A DNA stretch of 27,925 nt from a virus: the IMG/VR virus record IMGVR_UViG_3300009314_000072, positions 1 through 27,925 of that record. The stretch is one strand, 5' to 3'. This document shows, piece after piece, positions 12,285-19,306 of this stretch. The notes under the pieces were generated by a model. The model was not told the DNA's origin. It was given only the letters and a program-made list of their open reading frames with translations, and made no database searches. A program made the translations under genes and the position numbers. Positions within the stretch are counted from its first letter, which is position 1, and every line of letters begins with the position of its first letter.

Positions 12285-13369
12285 CATACCTCCCTTATTA
12301 TCTCTTCTATTTTCTCTGCTGAAATATCAGAATCACAGAATGGGCATTTTCCTAACTTCTCCAATTCTTCTTTATATTGCAAAATCAAACTTTCCAATTG
12401 ATCCTCATATTCAAATATCTTATTTTCATAACTTTCTAACAATCCCAATAAATCTCCAAGTTGTCTCTCTTCCCCTTTCTTCTCTTTAAATTCCTCCGCA
12501 AGAGCTTCCACCTTACCCAACTCACCTTCCAACTGAACAATTTCCATTTTACTTTCAATAGCTGATGATACATCCAAGTACTCATTTATCAATACCTCCT
12601 CATTTTCTAATTTGATCAATCTTATGATAAGGGATTCCAACTCGTTTACCCCATCTTCACACTTGAGCCATTCCTCCAAATTATCTATCTCTTTATTCAC
12701 TTCTTCATAATCATCCAATAATTCTTCCAGCCCATTTGCATCTTTGTCCAATCTGATATACTGCCCAGCCAAATCCTCAATAATGATTAATTCCTCTTCC
12801 AGATCCTTAATGTATTTCAACTCCTTGATCTGGACTTCCTTTTCCCTGGATTGGGCTTCATTCAATTTGATTTCTCTATTGAAGAAATTAACATCTGTTG
12901 TGAGGGTTGATATCCAAGTGTCTGCCTTGTCCAGTCTCATTATTTTATTCAGAAATTTTCCCACTTCCCCAGGCGTATTCCAAAGTAAAAAAGGCAAACC
13001 AATCTGTTCACTGAAATTGATTTCATCTATATTGAGAGCCTGCTTTATCTCATCTGGCACATCCTTGTTGAAACCTTTGAACTCCTGGTCATGCAATCCA
13101 TACTTCCCTTCTTTTCCCTTTTCCAACCAAACCTCAACATTTGGGTTAATAAGTTTCACCCCCACCTTTGAGTGATCCTCTTTGGAGAATTCTGGTTTTA
13201 TCTTGGCAGGATACCCCAGTGGCCTATTGAAAGCAAGCCACCCAAATCCTCTCAATAGATTCGATTTTCCGCTGTCGGGCAACCCAATCACAACATTTAC
13301 GCCTTCGTGCAATTTGAGCCTTGTCTCTTTGTGACTCTTAAAATAATTATAATATAATTCTTTTAGCAT
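12284..13369 (-). CDS. Rad50/SbcC-like ATPase, N-terminal half ending at the zinc hook
   Basis: 361 residues. Walker A GLPDSGKS is at 29-36, followed by an N-terminal ABC lobe to ~165 with ELNFSEQ-like region (INFSEQIGLPFLLW). A long charged coiled coil follows from ~165 to 340, and the protein ends 16 residues after a CPFC zinc hook (342-345). A full Rad50 would continue back down the coil to Walker B; here that half is a separate gene 2.7 kb downstream (8894-9538). The start overlaps the RuvC gene by 7 bases. The gene would act with the Mre11-like nuclease on DNA ends. Confidence 0.9.
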   Translation of the reverse strand: MLKELYYNYFKSHKETRLKLHEGVNVVIGLPDSGKSNLLRGFGWLAFNRPLGYPAKIKPEFSKEDHSKVGVKLINPNVEVWLEKGKEGKYGLHDQEFKGFNKDVPDEIKQALNIDEINFSEQIGLPFLLWNTPGEVGKFLNKIMRLDKADTWISTLTTDVNFFNREIKLNEAQSREKEVQIKELKYIKDLEEELIIIEDLAGQYIRLDKDANGLEELLDDYEEVNKEIDNLEEWLKCEDGVNELESLIIRLIKLENEEVLINEYLDVSSAIESKMEIVQLEGELGKVEALAEEFKEKKGEERQLGDLLGLLESYENKIFEYEDQLESLILQYKEELEKLGKCPFCDSDISAEKIEEIIREV

Positions 13370-13848
13370 CTGTGGTCCTTTGCATATTTAGCTATCAGTA
13401 AAGCATCTGCTCTCCCATCCAGCTTCCTGCCTCTGGGAGTAACCAGTTGATCAGCTATCTGGGGGAATAGTTCTGAAGCCCTCAAGACAGAAGCATCCTT
13501 CTCCTTTCCCATTCCCTGCATCATTACCTTTTTCCATGATTGGGGAGTGACCAAAATTAATGGATCTCCCAGTGTCACTATGATTCCCTTCCACAATCCG
13601 TACCCCTCACCCATCGAGAACATTGACCCAACTCCCTGTCCTGGCATACTGTGGATTTTCTCAAGTGCAACATACTGTGTCAATAAACAATCCTTTAGTA
13701 TTTCAACCATTGCTGGAATATTATATTCCCTCTTTATTTTCTTACCACTTTTAATTGTCAAGGTAGGAGTATCCCAAAAGAGTATATTATCCTCTAATAA
13801 ATAAGCCACTGCTCCACTTAACCCTGGATCAATACCCACTATGTTCAT
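13363..13848 (-). CDS. ruvC: RuvC-like Holliday junction resolvase
   Basis: 161 residues, the usual size. RNase-H-like fold acidic residues are visible: D7 in VGIDPGLSG, E63 in ALEKIHS, and D144/D148 in KLDGRADALLIA. A GQGVGSMFSMGEGYGLWKG segment is typical of phage RuvC-type resolvases. The enzyme would cleave four-way junctions and debranch replicative DNA before packaging. ATG 13848 overlaps the previous stop. It sits directly between RecA and the Rad50 half, which fits a recombination operon. Confidence 0.9.
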   Translation of the reverse strand: MNIVGIDPGLSGAVAYLLEDNILFWDTPTLTIKSGKKIKREYNIPAMVEILKDCLLTQYVALEKIHSMPGQGVGSMFSMGEGYGLWKGIIVTLGDPLILVTPQSWKKVMMQGMGKEKDASVLRASELFPQIADQLVTPRGRKLDGRADALLIAKYAKDHRC

Positions 13849-14111
13849 AATTCCTCCATTTCTTTCTCAAGCTCTATTATCCTCTCCAGCTTTTCCTCCT
13901 TGATAAAATTAAGACTCATAAGTATGCACGAACGATATTTGTGGTTGATCGTTATTTGTGGATCACCAGAATAGTTCCCTCTTACAACGAAGGGATGATC
14001 CTCGTTCTCTTTGATATGCACTATCACTTTGTCCAAATCCCATACAAACTTGTTGTTATTCTCCAATCTTAATTCAATTTCTTTACCCTTTGCCAACTGT
14101 TCCTCAGTCAT
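13845..14111 (-). CDS. Hypothetical small helical protein
   Basis: 88 residues from ATG 14111, with an AGGAGG six bases upstream overlapping the end of RecA. N-terminal and C-terminal helices (EEQLAKGKEIELRLENNNK; FIKEEKLERIIELEKEMEEL) flank a strand region (KVIVHIKENEDHPFVVRG, PQITINHKYRSCILM). It has the form of a small phage protein often beside recA/ruvC; no function is recognised. Confidence 0.75.
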   Translation of the reverse strand: MTEEQLAKGKEIELRLENNNKFVWDLDKVIVHIKENEDHPFVVRGNYSGDPQITINHKYRSCILMSLNFIKEEKLERIIELEKEMEEL

Positions 14112-14114
14112 GAT

Positions 14115-15155
14115 CTACCTCCTTTGCTTTGAAACCCTTTTCCTTTTGTCCTTGAATGCCTGTTCAATCTCTTCCCACAAATCAATTGTCTTTTCTCGGA
14201 TCTTCCCTACCAGATCACTCTCCTCCACATATTCAATCGCCATCTCTATTCGGCTGAATTCCTTACTAACACAATCAAATTTATCAGAACAGGTCACCTC
14301 TTTATTGTACTGCAAATTCTCCCTCAGATCATCCACCCCATACCCATATACAATTGAAATAGGTGCTTCCCTTCCCTCATCATCACAAGAGCTTTTGATC
14401 ACTCTACACATGCTCCTTCTGCCAAATTTCTTTTCAGCTTTATATTTAGAGGGCATAGTATGAGTAGCTTTGAGCCATTTGTTCTTGGGATGTGGACCAA
14501 TCCTTATTCTCAATGATGACCAGTACTTTATGGCTTTCCCCCCAGGAGTATCATCACCACTTGGCCCACCAATGGTCTGATTTGAATATGCCACAATCCA
14601 ATTATTCTTCTCGATAGAAGTCTTATTTGTTCTAAAAAACTTATGAAGTAATTTGGCTTTCCGCATTCCGTATTCGTCCTTGTCTTCCATCTCCCAATCA
14701 GAGGAAAGTGAAGCAATCGAATCCTCAAAAAATCCATTGATTTCCTTGCTCTCAGGACTCCATTCCTTGAAATTATCCATAAGATCAATAACAGTATGAC
14801 TTTGGGTATAATTCTCCTCTGGGATATTTACTCCCATTATTCTGCTATACTCTTTGTCAAATCTTCGCTCCCCATCATCATAATGAACCTCTCCACCCTG
14901 CTTTAGTATTGATCCAGCATTCTCTATAAGAAGTAATGTCTTACCACAGGATGGAGGCCCAAAGTATTCCACATATATCCCTGCTGGCAGTCCACCACCT
15001 CTGACTCTACCACCTGAGATTGCCAAATCCAGTAATGTAGAGCCTGTTGATAACACCTTGTCAAATCTGCTTTGATGGAGTTTTTGAGGAGGGGCTTTCA
15101 CCCCTTCCTCAATTCCCTCTGCAAAGTGCTTGCTGTCCCTGCGTTTGGTTGTCAT
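14115..15155 (-). CDS. recA: RecA/UvsX-like recombinase
   Basis: 346 residues. STGSTLLDLAISGGRVRGGG (residues ~36-55) and GPPSCGKTLLLIENA with Walker A at 66-73 mark the RecA core. HYDDGERRFDKEYSRIMGV follows, as does a Walker-B-like DSIASLSSDWEME and an IGGPSGDDTPGGKAIKYW segment corresponding to the L2/C-terminal region. The C terminus is basic (KDKRKRVSKQRR). It would form filaments for strand exchange and recombination-dependent replication, with the gp32-like SSB and possibly the UvsY-like protein upstream. The ATG overlaps the previous stop (ATGA). Confidence 0.92.
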   Translation of the reverse strand: MTTKRRDSKHFAEGIEEGVKAPPQKLHQSRFDKVLSTGSTLLDLAISGGRVRGGGLPAGIYVEYFGPPSCGKTLLLIENAGSILKQGGEVHYDDGERRFDKEYSRIMGVNIPEENYTQSHTVIDLMDNFKEWSPESKEINGFFEDSIASLSSDWEMEDKDEYGMRKAKLLHKFFRTNKTSIEKNNWIVAYSNQTIGGPSGDDTPGGKAIKYWSSLRIRIGPHPKNKWLKATHTMPSKYKAEKKFGRRSMCRVIKSSCDDEGREAPISIVYGYGVDDLRENLQYNKEVTCSDKFDCVSKEFSRIEMAIEYVEESDLVGKIREKTIDLWEEIEQAFKDKRKRVSKQRR

Positions 15156-15385
15156 CTGCTATTCTTCTTTCTCATAATTTCTCTTGCTTCTGATTGTAAT
15201 TTGTCTACATGAGAACTCAAATAAGAAACTACATTTTCTTGAACTCGTTCTTGAGCATCCTCTTTACTTTCACCTGGCAATAAGGCTGAAGAAATTCCAG
15301 CATCTACTTTCATAGAATTATAGTTACCTAAGTTAATTGTCAAACCCATTGAAAAAAATACTTTATCTTGCTTTAATTCTTCCAT
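15152..15385 (-). CDS. Conserved-looking hypothetical phage protein
   Basis: 77 residues from ATG 15385, AGGAG six bases upstream. A longer frame to 15451 exists but overlaps the preceding ORF and lacks a site. The core FFSMGLTINLGNYNSMKVDA and GISSALLPGES match a small protein found beside phage recombination genes ('yGlTlNlGnyesvrvdagv..p'); the C-terminal part is helical (AQERVQENVVSYLSSHVDKL). Its function is unknown, but the position next to RecA is suggestive. Confidence 0.82.
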   Translation of the reverse strand: MEELKQDKVFFSMGLTINLGNYNSMKVDAGISSALLPGESKEDAQERVQENVVSYLSSHVDKLQSEAREIMRKKNSR

Positions 15386-15395
15386 TATCTTCTCC

Positions 15396-15575
15396 TCATA
15401 AATTATTTTGGCCTTCCCAAACAGGAAGCCTGAAAAGTTCTGGACGTACAAAAGAAAGAAAACATAACTTTCTCCAGGTCATTCCCTCCACATCAGTTTC
15501 AGGATCAACCTTACTACCTTCCCACTTTTTTCCTTGACCTGCTGCTTTATCCTTACTCCCTTTCTCCTTACTCAC
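15396..15575 (-). CDS. Possible small protein downstream of the tRNA-like element
   Basis: 59 residues if started at GTG 15575 (AAAGG five bases upstream). A first part rich in Lys/Gly (SKEKGSKDKAAGQGKKWEGS) precedes VEGMTWRKLCFLSFVRPELF and RLPVWEGQNNL. The frame stays open to an ATG at 15758, but that extension reads through the tRNA-like element (giving AQLVERWINNPYVVGSIPT, the usual artefact of translating a tRNA gene), so I use the shorter version. Function is unknown and coding status uncertain. Confidence 0.4.
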   Translation of the reverse strand: MSKEKGSKDKAAGQGKKWEGSKVDPETDVEGMTWRKLCFLSFVRPELFRLPVWEGQNNL

Positions 15576-15595
15576 TTCAGCCTTTAAATCATCAA

Positions 15596-15668
15596 TTCTG
15601 ACAGTAGGAATCGAACCTACAACATATGGATTATTTATCCACCGCTCTACCAATTGAGCTATGTCTAT
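15596..15668 (-). tRNA. tRNA-like gene, degenerate (anticodon position AAT)
   Basis: The minus strand has a standard A box (TAGCTCAATTGGTAG) with a 4-bp D stem GCTC/GAGC, a T arm GTAGG-TTCGATT-CCTAC that is fully paired, and an anticodon arm GTGGA-TAAATAA-TCCAT, for a 73-nt fold. Two features are odd. Position 33 is A instead of the near-universal U, with AAT in the anticodon position (Ile AUU if functional). The acceptor stem pairs at only four or five of seven positions (GACA/TGTC). No CCA is encoded. It could be a decaying tRNA, a tRNA-like decoy, or a tRNA with a shifted anticodon. Confidence 0.6.
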
Positions 15669-15761
15669 GGCCGAATTTGCAATTCGCTTATATGTCCTAT
15701 GTAAGGTCAAGAACCACCCTTTCTTTTTACCAGTTTTTATCTCTGCTTGTAAAGCCATTTC

Positions 15762-15770
15762 ATTATACCA
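15762..15770 (-). promoter_or_regulatory. Extended -10 sequence (TGGTATAAT)
   Basis: TGG-TATAAT on the minus strand is a full extended -10, about 95 bases upstream of the tRNA-like element. It overlaps the stop of the upstream gene, and the -35 position (TGCAGT) is poor. It could drive the tRNA-like element and the recA-region genes, or may be chance. Confidence 0.3.
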
Positions 15771-16275
15771 AGATTAAATCAGTAACTGCATTTATAATCT
15801 CTAATCTCGCATCAATTAGAGAGGGCTCACTGGAGAATAAATCAATTTTCAAATCTCTTTTCTCTGGATCAAAATACCGAATAATTTTCAAGTCTTTTTT
15901 CGTACCAGTAGATTCTGTCACAACGCCTTCTTTCAATCCTCTATCTCCGAGCCTTTTCCAAATATCACACTCCAATTTTGCTAAGTCTCTCCTTCTATGA
16001 ATCCATGCAGCAATAGATTTGGTTACACTTTTCCCACCAATTTCAATGGTAACTTCAACCTCAAGATTTGTCTTTTGAATAGAAACTCTCAAATTTAGAA
16101 TCTCTTTCAAAATATCAGAATAAGATTGTAACCATTCCTCCACTTTTTTCTTTTGATCCGTATACACAGGAGTCTCATAATTCATATGAGCACAATGGGT
16201 AGCAATTTTAATTGCCAAATCATCAGTCTTTCTTCTTAAATCTTGAACCTTTTTTAACGCTTCGATTATCTTCAT
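15763..16275 (-). CDS. DIP1984-like phage protein
   Basis: 170 residues from ATG 16275 (AAGGAG six bases upstream); a GTG one codon earlier is possible. It opens MKIIEALKKVQDLRRKTDDL with a helical hairpin (YETPVYTDQKKKVEEWLQSY). Then come LNLRVSIQKTNLEVEVTIEI and SVTKSIAAWIHRRRDLAKLE. This order is that of the DIP1984 family and of a phage protein I have seen next to SSB and UvsY-like genes. The biochemical role is unknown. It follows the SSB gene with a TGATG junction. Confidence 0.8.
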   Translation of the reverse strand: MKIIEALKKVQDLRRKTDDLAIKIATHCAHMNYETPVYTDQKKKVEEWLQSYSDILKEILNLRVSIQKTNLEVEVTIEIGGKSVTKSIAAWIHRRRDLAKLECDIWKRLGDRGLKEGVVTESTGTKKDLKIIRYFDPEKRDLKIDLFSSEPSLIDARLEIINAVTDLILV

Positions 16276-17303
16276 CACTTTCTCCTTCGTCTTGTAATCT
16301 TCTCTTTCTTTGGCTCTTCCTTTTCCACTTCTTCATCCAACCTCTTTTTCGCCTGCTGGCATTCACCAAACTCCTCATCAGTGCATTTCTTGCACTGGTC
16401 TACTGTATCATGGTCTTTCCCAAACTCAAGTCCCTCTGGACATGGATTCGTTGCCCCTGGCTCTTCTTCCATTTCCTCTTTCGGAGCACCCCTTGACCTG
16501 CCACTTCTGTCTGTTTCCTCTTTCTCTGGTTCCCCTTTGTGGCCCCCATAGAACAATTCCTCAATTTCTTTGTATGAGAGAAGTATAATATGTTCATCAA
16601 GAGTATAGGCATTATCCAGAATATCCTGTTCAATCACATATTCCTTTCCACCAACTTTTCTATCCTCAAAATGATGACCTTCATAAACGGTATTCGTCTG
16701 GCCTTCTGAAGCCTTCTTGAAAGCAATACTCCTGCCCTCATCAGGATCAGCATATATAATAGTTTCACCACCCCTTGAACCTGACTTCTCACTTTGAGCC
16801 TGGAGATGCTGCCCAAAGAAATAATCAGCAATCCATAATATCTGAATTCCCTTATCCTCTTCCTCTGGTGGTTCATACCCAATCACATTACAAATATCAT
16901 AAAGGGTAGGTTTCAATGGTTTCACAATCTTTTTCCAATTCTCCTTATCACCATACTCAATAGGCTCTGCCAACTCCTTTGCCCTCTCACAAATCGGGCA
17001 TGGCTTATGATAGTTCTTGGCAGGGCAAACAACCATTTCATCCATCGCCCCTATATTTTTATGCACCCAAAGTTGAAGCAAATAAGCAGCTTCACCTTCT
17101 GCCACATTCGGATCATTTGGTCCTGCTCTATAAGGGATAATATCAATCATATGCTCCCTGACCCCCCTCAAGCTGTAGAAGGGCAGATTCTTTTCATCAA
17201 TGAAAAATGCTTTGAAATCTGATCCATCTGTCTTCCTCTCATTGGTTTCCTTTGTGACTCTTCTCAACCCTTCCCTGTTCTTCTTCCTGTCAAATCTCGC
17301 CAT
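16275..17303 (-). CDS. Single-stranded DNA-binding protein (gp32-like)
   Basis: 342 residues. A basic N terminus (MARFDRKKNREGLRR) precedes the core, which has a zinc site of the gp32 type: C93-x5-H99-x2-C102-x2-C105 (VVCPAKNYHKPCPICERAKE). The C-terminal part is acidic, then contains a second Cys cluster (C288, C304, C307, C315) and ends RRRRK. gp32-like proteins coat ssDNA and recruit polymerase, UvsY and UvsX. The basic end is not the acidic tip typical of T4 gp32. It overlaps both neighbours by one base. Confidence 0.85.
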   Translation of the reverse strand: MARFDRKKNREGLRRVTKETNERKTDGSDFKAFFIDEKNLPFYSLRGVREHMIDIIPYRAGPNDPNVAEGEAAYLLQLWVHKNIGAMDEMVVCPAKNYHKPCPICERAKELAEPIEYGDKENWKKIVKPLKPTLYDICNVIGYEPPEEEDKGIQILWIADYFFGQHLQAQSEKSGSRGGETIIYADPDEGRSIAFKKASEGQTNTVYEGHHFEDRKVGGKEYVIEQDILDNAYTLDEHIILLSYKEIEELFYGGHKGEPEKEETDRSGRSRGAPKEEMEEEPGATNPCPEGLEFGKDHDTVDQCKKCTDEEFGECQQAKKRLDEEVEKEEPKKEKITRRRRK

Positions 17304-17809
17304 TATTTGTTCCTCCTTCTTGCGATTCGTGGATTGTCCTTTAGTCCTTCATTTTGATCTTTAATATCCATACGAGCCTTTCTTTCTTTCATCCTCATAT
17401 CTGTTGACCAGTATCCACCTGTCCATAATTCTGATAAATATTTCAATGAACTTCTTCTATGCTCCATTGCTTTCACTGATGTCTCTAAATAATTGGCATT
17501 TTTCTTAGCCTCATCCCATTCTCTCTTTGCTTCCATCACATTCTTTTGCCTCATCACTAATATTTCAATCACTGCCTCAGTAATTTTCTCAACATCCTCA
17601 TTCCTTTCCATATACTTCTTTGGTTTAGTTCTAATCAATAATTCAATATCACCTCTGGCTAAATCATATCTCTCTTCAGCTTTATCCCTTTCCCACTTGG
17701 CATCGGCAAACCTATCACTCCATTTCTTATAAAGTGATCCTTGTTTCTCCAGTTCAATTTCCAGATTATTTCTATCTATAGTAATATCATCCTTGAATTC
17801 ATTTGCCAT
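17303..17809 (-). CDS. Possible recombination mediator (UvsY-like helical protein)
   Basis: 168 residues from ATG 17809 (GAAGGA eight bases upstream). The sequence is almost wholly helical: DITIDRNNLEIELEKQGSLY, KKWSDRFADAKWERDKAEER, YDLARGDIELLIRTKPKKY, then KNANYLETSVKAMEHRRSSL. Phage proteins with this layout ('d..id.nnLe.E...Q..ly.kw......a....d.ak..l') between SSB and DIP1984-like genes have been annotated as recombination mediators. T4 UvsY loads UvsX on gp32-coated DNA; the same role is plausible here because SSB and RecA are nearby, but I cannot prove it from motifs. Confidence 0.65.
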   Translation of the reverse strand: MANEFKDDITIDRNNLEIELEKQGSLYKKWSDRFADAKWERDKAEERYDLARGDIELLIRTKPKKYMERNEDVEKITEAVIEILVMRQKNVMEAKREWDEAKKNANYLETSVKAMEHRRSSLKYLSELWTGGYWSTDMRMKERKARMDIKDQNEGLKDNPRIARRRNK

Positions 17810-18032
17810 AAGATTCATCCTTCAACATTTCTGTTAATTGATCCGCAGTATACCCAAAGTATTTTGCAATCTTCTTTGTTTCCTCTGGGTGCTTCTTCCC
17901 TGTCTGACCACCTACCAAAGTATTGTAGAATAATCTGTATTCAACTCCACACTCCCTTGCAGCATCCACTATCTTTATTTTCCTTTTTTCCTTTGCTGAC
18001 TTATCCAGTATCAGCTCATCAATTAGTCTCAT
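17799..18032 (-). CDS. Small helix-turn-helix protein
   Basis: 77 residues, GGAGG seven bases before ATG 18032. Residues ~18-72 contain an XRE/Cro-type HTH: KIKIVDAARECGVEYRLFYN, then GKKHPEETKKIAKYFGYTAD and QLTEMLKDE. It would bind operator DNA and may regulate the replication operon or the promoter-like sites nearby. It overlaps the following gene by 11 bases. There is no dimerisation domain beyond the HTH. Confidence 0.75.
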   Translation of the reverse strand: MRLIDELILDKSAKEKRKIKIVDAARECGVEYRLFYNTLVGGQTGKKHPEETKKIAKYFGYTADQLTEMLKDESYGK

Positions 18033-18202
18033 TTCTTTACCTCCATATTTCTAACCATTTCCTTTTTCACCCAAAACTGCCCACTTTTATCTTCTACCAT
18101 AATCCTCTTTCCTTTCCTCCTTATAAAATAGGCACTTCTGAGATTGCTTTTTCCTTGCCTTCCATATTTGTAATAATGAACTATTGTTTTTCTTCTTCGC
18201 AT
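18029..18202 (-). CDS. Small basic hypothetical protein
   Basis: 57 residues from ATG 18202 (weak GGAT upstream), stop overlapping the next ATG. It starts MRRRKTIVHYYKYGRQGKSN and continues LRSAYFIRRKGKRIM, then VEDKSGQFWVKKEMVRNMEV. The aromatic/basic composition suggests nucleic-acid binding. A shorter version from an internal ATG near 18093 with its own AGG site is possible. No family is recognised. Confidence 0.6.
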   Translation of the reverse strand: MRRRKTIVHYYKYGRQGKSNLRSAYFIRRKGKRIMVEDKSGQFWVKKEMVRNMEVKK

Positions 18203-18342
18203 CTATGTTTATATCCATGTAAAAAAGCCGTCCTATAATGAAACCCTATTTTCTTAATTACTTTTTTCTTTTCTCCATGAGTATACAGTAATTTCTCAAT
18301 ATACTTCCAATGACATCTTATAAGTTTATTTATATCACTCAT
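18181..18342 (-). CDS. Small hypothetical phage protein
   Basis: 53 residues; ATG 18342 overlaps the clamp-loader stop (ATGA), so I use it rather than an upstream TTG at 18363. The order SDINKLIRCHWKYIEKLLYT and IGFHYRTAFLHGYKHRCEEE is shared with a small phage protein placed beside replication genes ('ieklie.HWkYvk..l..h.......ig.hY.tAf.HGYKHg'). It is probably a two-helix protein. Function is unknown. Confidence 0.75.
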   Translation of the reverse strand: MSDINKLIRCHWKYIEKLLYTHGEKKKVIKKIGFHYRTAFLHGYKHRCEEEKQ

Positions 18343-19256
18343 ACTCTGGTAGCCAAATAGCAACTATTCACAAGCATAGGTTTTCCTCCATACATAAATG
18401 ATTCACAGAAATATGTCAACATATCATTAACTCTACTTCCTCCATTATTCAAAACTACTGCTGACAAATATCCTGCCACTGCATATCTCACCTTTTCAGG
18501 ATCTTCTTTTATTCCTTTCAATATTTCACTAATTTCACTCCAATCACCTTTCATCAAAGCTCTGCAAAGTTCAATAGTCTGTCTCTCCCCAAATTGCACT
18601 TCCCTTATGGCTTCCAGCAAATCCTCATCATTATCTATATCAATTACCTTGTCCAGGATTACCAGTGCTTTCCTGGGGGAACCTTCACAAGTTCTTACGA
18701 TCTCAGTTATTGCTTCATCTGGAAAACCTTCCACTTTCTCTTTCTCTAATACATTTCCAATTAATAATTTTATTTCTCTACTCCCCAATAAAGAAACTTC
18801 AAATGTAGCGCATCTATTCCTAATTGTTTTGATTAGTTTCTGAGGATCTGTGGTAGTTAATAAAAAATAGATATGATTAGGAGGCTCCTCTATAATTTTC
18901 AATAACGCATTTTGTCCTTCTTTTGTAATCATATGGCACTCATCTAATAGATAAGCTCTTGCTCCTCCCGATATAGGTTTAAATCTGCAATTCTGAGATA
19001 TTTCCCTAATTGTATCAATTCCTCTTGTGTTAGCTGCATTATAAAATAACAAATCATTAATATTAATTTTTAATTCATTAGCAACTACACCAGCTAATGT
19101 GGTTTTCCCACATCCAGAAGGCCCAGTGAAAAGTAATGAATGCTTCTTTCCATCTTCTCTTTGTAACATGGATTTCAATGCTATGACTGTAGATTTATTT
19201 CCATAGAATTCATTGAAATTTTTTGGTCGGTATTTTATTTCTAAACTTTGTTCCAT
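18339..19256 (-). CDS. Sliding-clamp loader ATPase subunit (DnaX/RFC-like)
   Basis: 305 residues. Walker A GPSGCGKT at 45-52, Walker B with DECH (105-108), sensor-1 TTTD, and an arginine-finger NRC (RNRCATF) identify an AAA+ clamp loader; the C-terminal ~90 residues form the helical lid and collar. It has no zinc-binding module of bacterial gamma/tau and no long C terminus, so it resembles a small RFC or phage gp44-like subunit. It would open and load the beta clamps encoded about 5 kb upstream. Expression may start at the promoter-like site just upstream. Confidence 0.9.
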   Translation of the reverse strand: MEQSLEIKYRPKNFNEFYGNKSTVIALKSMLQREDGKKHSLLFTGPSGCGKTTLAGVVANELKININDLLFYNAANTRGIDTIREISQNCRFKPISGGARAYLLDECHMITKEGQNALLKIIEEPPNHIYFLLTTTDPQKLIKTIRNRCATFEVSLLGSREIKLLIGNVLEKEKVEGFPDEAITEIVRTCEGSPRKALVILDKVIDIDNDEDLLEAIREVQFGERQTIELCRALMKGDWSEISEILKGIKEDPEKVRYAVAGYLSAVVLNNGGSRVNDMLTYFCESFMYGGKPMLVNSCYLATRV

Positions 19257-19274
19257 AGTACCCTCTTATCTATT

Positions 19275-19303
19275 AATATAATAAAAAATATTATTAAAGT
19301 AAA
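19275..19303 (-). promoter_or_regulatory. Promoter-like site TTTACT-N17-TATATT (second copy)
   Basis: TTTACT (19303-19298) and TATATT (19280-19275) are separated by 17 bases, in the 50-base gap between the polymerase stop and the clamp-loader start. The hexamers and spacing equal those at 7957-7985, and the flanks share TTTACTTT, TTTATTATATTA and an AG just downstream. GAGGG before ATG 19256 remains in the transcript. Confidence 0.6.
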
Positions 19304-19306
19304 GTA

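Noticed and set aside
15396-15758. A 120-residue protein across the whole interval.
   Set aside because: Its middle reads AQLVERWINNPYVVGSIPT, which is the artefact obtained by translating a tRNA gene. Only the part after the tRNA-like element is kept, with low confidence.
19257-19306. Transcription terminator in the AT-rich inverted repeat before the clamp loader.
   Set aside because: The stem would be only A/T pairs with no GC core. The same bases fit the promoter-like motif better.
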